Shown here: positions 59,743 through 64,000 of the stretch, in pieces
Layout of the letters: every line of letters starts with the position of its first letter
Position numbering within the stretch: position 1 is the stretch's first letter
Origin: Actinocatenispora sp036503555
GTDB taxonomy: Bacteria > Actinomycetota > Actinomycetes > Mycobacteriales > Micromonosporaceae
DNA length: 64,000 nt
Direction of reading: 5' to 3'
NCBI GenBank assembly: GCA_036503555.1
Contig: DASXWQ010000053.1
Location: forward strand, 1 to 64,000
Position numbers and translations under genes: made by a program
The notes under the pieces: generated by a model
What the model saw: only the letters and a program-made list of their open reading frames with translations
What the model was told of the DNA's origin: nothing
Databases searched by the model: none

Positions 59743-60144
59743 GTGCCCCAGGTGGACGTGGTCCAGGAGATGTTCGTGGCGGCGCCGCCACGGCGGGTGG
59801 CCGAGCGGTTGGCCGACCCGACGGTACCGGCCGCGCTGTGGCCGGACCTGACCGTCACGGTCACCGAGGAGCGCGGCGTCGAGGGCCAGCGGTACGCGGT
59901 GGCCGGCGCCTGGCGCGGCACCGCCGAGCTGTGGCTGTCGCCCTGCCTCGACGGCGTGCTCGTGCACGCGTACCTGCGGGTCGACCGGGCCGCCGCCGGG
60001 CTGTCCGCGCCGGCCGCGCGGCGGGCGTGGCGGCGGCGGGACACGGCGATGCGGCGGGCGCTGTGGGCGTACAAGGACGAGCTGGAGGCGGACCGGTCAC
60101 CCGGCGAGGCGGTGGCGCACGCTCCCCGAGCGTCCGCACGGTAG
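59743..60144 (+). CDS. DUF2505-like/SRPBCC-type protein
   Basis: 133 residues. MPQVDVVQEMFVAAPPRRVAERLADPTV is the START-fold N-terminus and the strands that follow fit a SRPBCC cavity; the C-terminal helix is charged (RAWRRRDTAMRRALWAYKDELEADR). Ligand unknown. GGAAGG lies eight bases before the GTG. Located where M. tuberculosis has Rv2186c. Confidence 0.7.
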   Translation: MPQVDVVQEMFVAAPPRRVAERLADPTVPAALWPDLTVTVTEERGVEGQRYAVAGAWRGTAELWLSPCLDGVLVHAYLRVDRAAAGLSAPAARRAWRRRDTAMRRALWAYKDELEADRSPGEAVAHAPRASAR

Positions 60145-60155
60145 CCTCACCGTCC

Positions 60156-60602
60156 ATGACGGACTCCTCGACGCAGTCGATCGTCGTGGCCAGCGACCTC
60201 GAGAAGGTCACGGAGATCATCACCGACTTCCCCGCGTACCCCGAGTGGGCGAGCGCGGTTCAGACCGTCGAGGTCTTCGAGGAGTACGAGGACGGGTACG
60301 CGAGCCGGGTGCGGTTCGTGCTGGACGCCGGTGTGCTGAAGGACGACTACGTCCTGGAGTACGAGTACGCCGAGGACATGTCCCGGATCCAGTGGCGGCT
60401 GGTCGAGCCGTCGAAGGTGCAGAAGGCGCAGGTCGGGTCGTACGACATCGAGGACAACGGGGACGGCTCGGTGACCGTGACGTACTCGCTGTCGGTCGAG
60501 CTGGCGAGCCCGATGCTCGGCATGCTGCGCCGCCGGGCGGAGAAGATGATCATGGACATCGCGCTGAAGGAGCTGAAGAAGCGCGCCGAGGCCACGGCCT
60601 AG
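60156..60602 (+). CDS. SRPBCC (TB16.3-like) polyketide cyclase/lipid transport protein
   Basis: 148 residues, resembling Rv2185c/TB16.3. QSIVVASDLEKVTEIITDFPAYPEWASAVQTVEV and LKDDYVLEYEYAEDMSRIQWRLVEPSKVQKAQVGSYDI are conserved. A hydrophobic-ligand cavity protein of unknown role. TAGCCT lies eight bases before the ATG, so a leaderless transcript is likely. Confidence 0.85.
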   Translation: MTDSSTQSIVVASDLEKVTEIITDFPAYPEWASAVQTVEVFEEYEDGYASRVRFVLDAGVLKDDYVLEYEYAEDMSRIQWRLVEPSKVQKAQVGSYDIEDNGDGSVTVTYSLSVELASPMLGMLRRRAEKMIMDIALKELKKRAEATA

Positions 60603-60692
60603 GAGCGCGACGCGGGCCGTCGAGGGGCCGGCCGCGCCACCAGTAGAGTTCTTCCCGGTCGGGCCCGTTCGGGTTCGGGGCGGGAGCGCGCG

Positions 60693-61025
60693 GTGGGATC
60701 CTCAGCGGTACGGGACGAGGCGGAGAAGCTCGTGACCGAGGTCTTCGCGGCGGCCTCGCGGGCGGCGGGGGAGCTCGGCGGCGAGCCGGGTTGCCGTTGC
60801 CCGGTGTGCCGCACCGTCGACGCCGTGCGTACGCCCGATCCGGCCGTGGCCGCCCGGGTCGCCGGCGCCGTCGGCGACGTGGCCACCGGGGTGGCCGGCC
60901 TGCTGCGCTCGCTGTCCGACCTGGCCGGGGACGCGCCGGAGGCGCACCGGGCCGACACCACAGCGCAGGACGGTCCCGCCGGTACCGGCGGGGCGGGTGA
61001 GAAGGGAGACGTCGGGTGCCACTGA
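60693..61025 (+). CDS. Small actinobacterial protein with Cys motif (DUF5304-like)
   Basis: 110 residues. MGSSAVRDEAEKLVTEVFAAASRAAGEL, then CRCPVCRTVDAVRTPDP with three cysteines, then a hydrophobic helix (VAARVAGAVGDVATGVAGLLRSLSDL) and an acidic/Gly tail. The family label is tentative. GGGAG precedes the GTG. Its last ten bases overlap the glucokinase start. Confidence 0.75.
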   Translation: MGSSAVRDEAEKLVTEVFAAASRAAGELGGEPGCRCPVCRTVDAVRTPDPAVAARVAGAVGDVATGVAGLLRSLSDLAGDAPEAHRADTTAQDGPAGTGGAGEKGDVGCH

Positions 61026-61960
61026 CGATCGGGGTGGACGTCGGCGGGACGAAGGTGGCCGCCGCGGTCGTCGAGCAGGACGGGACGGTGGTGGCGCAGA
61101 CCCGCCGCCACACGCCGGCCGACGACGTCTCGCAGACCCTTCAGATGATCATGGACGCGGTGGAGGAGCTGGTCACCGCGCACCCCGTCGAGGCGATCGG
61201 GATCGGCGCCGCCGGCTGGATCGACGCGGCACGCTCGACGGTGCTGTTCGCCCCGAACATCGCGTGGCGCAACGAACCGCTCCAGGCCGAGCTGGCCGAC
61301 AAGTTCGGCCTGCCCGTCGTCGTCGAGAACGACGCGAACGTCGCCGCCTGGGCCGAGTACCGGTTCGGCGCCGGCCGCGACGTCGAGTCGATGCTGATGT
61401 ACACGGTCGGTACGGGCATCGGTGGCGCGGTCATCATGGACGGCCGGCTGATCCGCGGCGCGCACGGCATCGCCGCCGAGCTGGGGCACCTGATCGCCGT
61501 ACCGGACGGGCAGATCTGCGGCTGCGGCCGGCGCGGCTGCCTGGAGCAGTACGCCAGCGGCCAGGCCCTGGTACGTCTCGGCCAGGCCGCCGTGGACCAC
61601 GACCCCGACTCCGCGCCGGTGCTCGTGGAGCTGTCCGGCGGGGTGGCCTCGGCCGTGACCGGCCCGATGATCACCGACGCGGCGCGCCGCGGCGACTCCG
61701 CGTCGGTCGCCGCGCTCGCCGACATCGGCAAGTGGCTCGGCATCGCCTGCGTCGACCTGGTGCAGGCGCTCGACCCCGAGGTCATCGTCATCGGTGGCGG
61801 CGTGATCGACGCCGACGACCTGCTGCTCGAACCGGCCCGCGCGGCGTATGAGCGGGGCATGGCGCAGCGCGGCCGGCTCCCGGTCGCCGAGCTGCGCCCC
61901 GCCGAGATGGGCAACACCGCCGGGGTCGTCGGCGCGGCCGACCTCGCCCGGTCCCGCTAG
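61016..61960 (+). CDS. ROK family glucokinase
   Basis: 314 residues. DVGGTKVAAAVV is the phosphate loop, ENDANVAAWAEY and GTGIGGAVI the sugar/ATP regions, and the ROK zinc motif CGCGRRGCLEQYASG with its upstream His (ELGHLIAV) is complete. Phosphorylates glucose with ATP (or polyphosphate in some relatives). GTG start inside the end of the preceding gene. Confidence 0.92.
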   Translation: MPLTIGVDVGGTKVAAAVVEQDGTVVAQTRRHTPADDVSQTLQMIMDAVEELVTAHPVEAIGIGAAGWIDAARSTVLFAPNIAWRNEPLQAELADKFGLPVVVENDANVAAWAEYRFGAGRDVESMLMYTVGTGIGGAVIMDGRLIRGAHGIAAELGHLIAVPDGQICGCGRRGCLEQYASGQALVRLGQAAVDHDPDSAPVLVELSGGVASAVTGPMITDAARRGDSASVAALADIGKWLGIACVDLVQALDPEVIVIGGGVIDADDLLLEPARAAYERGMAQRGRLPVAELRPAEMGNTAGVVGAADLARSR

Positions 61961-61997
61961 TTTCGGTCAACACCAAGGTCTAGGCGTCGGAGGTCTC

Positions 61998-62672
61998 GTG
62001 GCGGTACGGGTGCGGGTGTTGAGCTACAACGTGCACGGGCTGCGGGACGACCGGGAGGCGCTGTACCGCGTGGTGCGGGCGGCGGCGCCGGACGTGGTGT
62101 TCGTGCAGGAGGCGCCGCGCCGGTTCCGGTGGCGGTCGCGGTGCGCGGAGCTGGCGCGGGGGTGCGGGCTGTTCGTCGGCGCGGGCGGCGGACCGGCGAT
62201 CGGCAACCTGGTCATGGTGAGCCAGCGGGTTCGGGTGCTGGCGGACCGGCCGCTGCGGTTCCCGTTGCGGCCGGGCCGGCACCTGCGCGGGATCGCGTTC
62301 GCCGACTGCGAGGTCGCGGGCGTACGGTTCACGGCCGCCGGTACGCATCTGAGCACGGACGCCGACGAGCGGCTGGACCAGGCCGACCGGCTCGCCGCGG
62401 TGCTGTCCGCGCAGCCGACGCCGCTGGTGGTCGGCGCCGACCTGAACGAGCCGCCCGGTGGCGCCGCGTGGCACCGGCTGCTGTCGGCGAAGCTGTCCGA
62501 CACCGCGACCGGCAACCCGGCGACGTACCCGGCGCCGGCGCCGCACACCCGGCTGGACGCCGTGCTCACCGACGTGGCCACCGAGTGCGTCGGGTACGAG
62601 GTGCTGGCCGACGGGTACACCCGCGCCGCCTCCGACCACCTGCCCGTCCTCGCCGAGCTCTCCCTCAGCTAG
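61998..62672 (+). CDS. Endonuclease/exonuclease/phosphatase family protein
   Basis: 224 residues. EEP motifs in order: LSYNVHGL, VVFVQEA, VGADLNEPPGG, and RAASDHLPVLAEL. Members hydrolyse phosphodiesters in DNA, lipids or inositol phosphates. The substrate is unresolved. GGAGG lies six bases before the GTG. Confidence 0.9.
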   Translation: MAVRVRVLSYNVHGLRDDREALYRVVRAAAPDVVFVQEAPRRFRWRSRCAELARGCGLFVGAGGGPAIGNLVMVSQRVRVLADRPLRFPLRPGRHLRGIAFADCEVAGVRFTAAGTHLSTDADERLDQADRLAAVLSAQPTPLVVGADLNEPPGGAAWHRLLSAKLSDTATGNPATYPAPAPHTRLDAVLTDVATECVGYEVLADGYTRAASDHLPVLAELSLS

Positions 62673-62804
62673 CCGCGACCGCACCGTCCACAGTGGACCG
62701 GCCGGGCCGGCTGCCGGCAACGCGCCGTACGGATGGCGGCCTCCTTGCGGATCGTGGCCGGAACACGGTGGGCGTACGGGTCGCGGTGTGAGGAGAATGC
62801 GGGC

Positions 62805-63401
62805 ATGGGGAAGACGTACGAACGGATCGACGGGCGGTTGCGGGAGTTCATCGAGGCGCAGCCGATGTTCTTCACGGCGACCGCGCCGCTGTCGGCCGAC
62901 GGGACCGTCAACCTGTCCCCGAAGGGCCTGACCGGCTCGTTCGTGGTGCTCGACGAGCACCGGGTGGCATACCTGGACTTCGCCGGCAGCAACGCCGAAA
63001 CCATCGCGCACCTGCGGGAGAACGGCCGGATCACGCTGATGTGGTGCGCCTTCTCGGGGCCGCCGAACATCGTGCGGGTGCACGGTCGGGGCGAGCCGGT
63101 CTTCCGGGACGATCCGCGCTTCGAGGAGCTGGTCGCGCGGTTCGGGGGCATCGAGCCGGAGCCGCACGGGCTGCGCGCCGTCATCGTCGTCACCGCCGAG
63201 CTGATCCGCGACACCTGCGGGTACGCGGTGCCGTTCATGACGTACGACGCGGACCGGGACCTGCACCGGCGGCGGTTCGAGCGGGAGGACGACGAGTCGC
63301 TGTCGCGGTACTTCGAGAAGAAGGACCACGTCGGTACGAGCATCGACGGGCTGCCCGGGCTGCCGTTGCCGCTGCCGGCGCGTACCGCTGGCGACGGCTG
63401 A
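62805..63401 (+). CDS. Pyridoxamine 5'-phosphate oxidase-like flavin protein
   Basis: 198 residues. QPMFFTATAPLSADGTVNLSPKGLTGSFVVLD and LMWCAFSGPPNIVRVHGRGEPV fit the split-barrel PNPOx/PPOX fold; the cofactor may be FMN or F420. GAGGAGA lies eight bases before the ATG. Substrate unknown. Confidence 0.85.
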   Translation: MGKTYERIDGRLREFIEAQPMFFTATAPLSADGTVNLSPKGLTGSFVVLDEHRVAYLDFAGSNAETIAHLRENGRITLMWCAFSGPPNIVRVHGRGEPVFRDDPRFEELVARFGGIEPEPHGLRAVIVVTAELIRDTCGYAVPFMTYDADRDLHRRRFEREDDESLSRYFEKKDHVGTSIDGLPGLPLPLPARTAGDG

Positions 63402-63411
63402 GCCGTTCTGG

Positions 63412-63921
63412 GTGCACGGGCTGGCCGGCCTCGGCGACGGGGCCGAGCGGCGTGTCGCGTCCGCGCACCCGGCGTGGCGGTGCACGGACGGCCCGCCGCC
63501 CGCCGACGCCGGGTGCCAGGTGCTCGTGGCGGGACGCCCGACGTACGAGCTGCTGCCGGAGTCGCGGGTCGTCGTGCTCGCCGTACCGTCCACATCGGAC
63601 ACCGCGGGGCTGTTCGGCCCGGCCGAGATCGCCACCCTGCCCAGCCCCGCCGTCCTGGTGAACGTCGCCCGCGCCGCCCTCGTCGACGAGGCCGCGCTGT
63701 ACGAACGGCTGCGTACCGGCGAAATCTCCGCCGGGCTGGACGTCTGGTGGACGGAGGCGACCGGGGACGGCCCGTACGCGCCGGTCGCCGCGTCGAGGCT
63801 GCCGTTCCACGAGCTGCCGAACGTGGTGCTCAGCCCGCACCGGGGCGGCGGTTTCAGCCTGCCGGAGGTACGCGGGCTGCGGCTCGCGTACGTCGAGCGG
63901 CTGTTGGCCGGGCTGGCCTGA
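63412..63921 (+). pseudogene. D-2-hydroxyacid dehydrogenase with internal deletion
   Basis: 169 residues versus ~300-320 for intact family members. The N-terminus MHGLAGLGDGAERRVASAHPAW and DAGCQVLVAGRPTYELL looks like the first catalytic-domain strand; it then jumps directly to LLPESRVVVLAVPSTSDTAGLFG, VNVARAALVDEAALYERL and LPNVVLSPHRGGG. The catalytic/Rossmann GxGxxG segment between is missing. The reading frame is preserved, so a short protein is possible but should not bind NAD. Ten bases after the PPOX stop. Confidence 0.7.
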
Positions 63922-64000
63922 TCCCCGGCCGGTGGGCCTGGGCGTACGACGGGGTGGGGCCAGACCTACTTCGGCGTCGAGCGGCTGGGTGTCGCGTTCG

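Noticed and set aside
1..64000. tRNA or rRNA genes
   Set aside because: Looked for cloverleaf-type sequence and conserved GTTCGA-type loops in the intergenic gaps; none was convincing by eye. A tRNAscan run would settle it.

Overview
The window comes from the chromosome of a high-GC actinobacterium. Very high GC in third codon positions, frequent GTG and TTG starts, a cytochrome bc1-aa3 branch with a di-haem QcrC, and a PimB/FadD15 locus all point that way. Gene content and order resemble Micromonosporaceae, and much of 25-61 kb matches the Mycobacterium tuberculosis region Rv2185c-Rv2205c from memory (glycerate kinase, erpA, adoK, ctaC-ctaF, ctaE-qcrCAB, trpD, Rv2191-type nuclease, pimB, fadD15, TB16.3). 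No tRNA, rRNA, CRISPR array, transposase or biosynthetic cluster was recognised. Genus-level placement is inference.

Layout. 0-7.5 kb is a housekeeping block: radical SAM partner genes, RNase E/G, ribosomal proteins L21 and L27, and the GTPase Obg. 7.8-21.6 kb is accessory and transport-rich: a DUF1444-like protein, two DHA2-type drug exporters, a three-gene ABC exporter and a five-gene oligopeptide ABC importer, with a TetR repressor beside the second exporter. 21.6-25 kb holds an Eis-like acetyltransferase, a DUF3043 membrane protein and murA. 25-31 kb runs glycerate kinase, erpA, an LtrA-like membrane protein, adenosine kinase, ctaC and ctaF. 31-36 kb is a lineage-specific wedge (a small Cys-rich protein, a membrane protein, a TetR/SDR pair, nucleotidyltransferase/GNAT, MazG-like), followed by trpD and a lone receiver domain. 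37-41.4 kb is ctaE-qcrC-qcrA-qcrB. 41.5-49 kb carries HIT, hydrolase, methyltransferase, Lrp-type sensor, sugar nucleotidyltransferase, Nudix, a RelA/SpoT homologue and an exonuclease/GIY-YIG protein. 49-64 kb carries an NYN protein, M48 protease, pimB, a VOC gene lying between ~140-bp direct repeats, a HhH-GPD protein, a two-component system, fadD15, SRPBCC proteins, ROK glucokinase and a damaged dehydrogenase.

How it works together. ctaC/ctaF and ctaE-qcrCAB supply most subunits of the bc1-aa3 respiratory supercomplex; subunit I (ctaD) is not here. PimB and FadD15 belong to envelope lipid metabolism and MurA to peptidoglycan. Each TetR gene faces its presumed target across a pair of inverted repeats that I could read directly.

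Most unusual points: the VOC gene between nearly perfect direct repeats of the pimB/HhH-GPD junction; four unrelated short tandem-repeat arrays, two of which begin on a stop codon and have one hairpin per unit; a RelA/SpoT protein whose synthetase motifs look dead while its hydrolase is intact; a probable ATC start codon; a 22-codon ORF coupled to qcrC; and an in-frame internal deletion in a D-2-hydroxyacid dehydrogenase.
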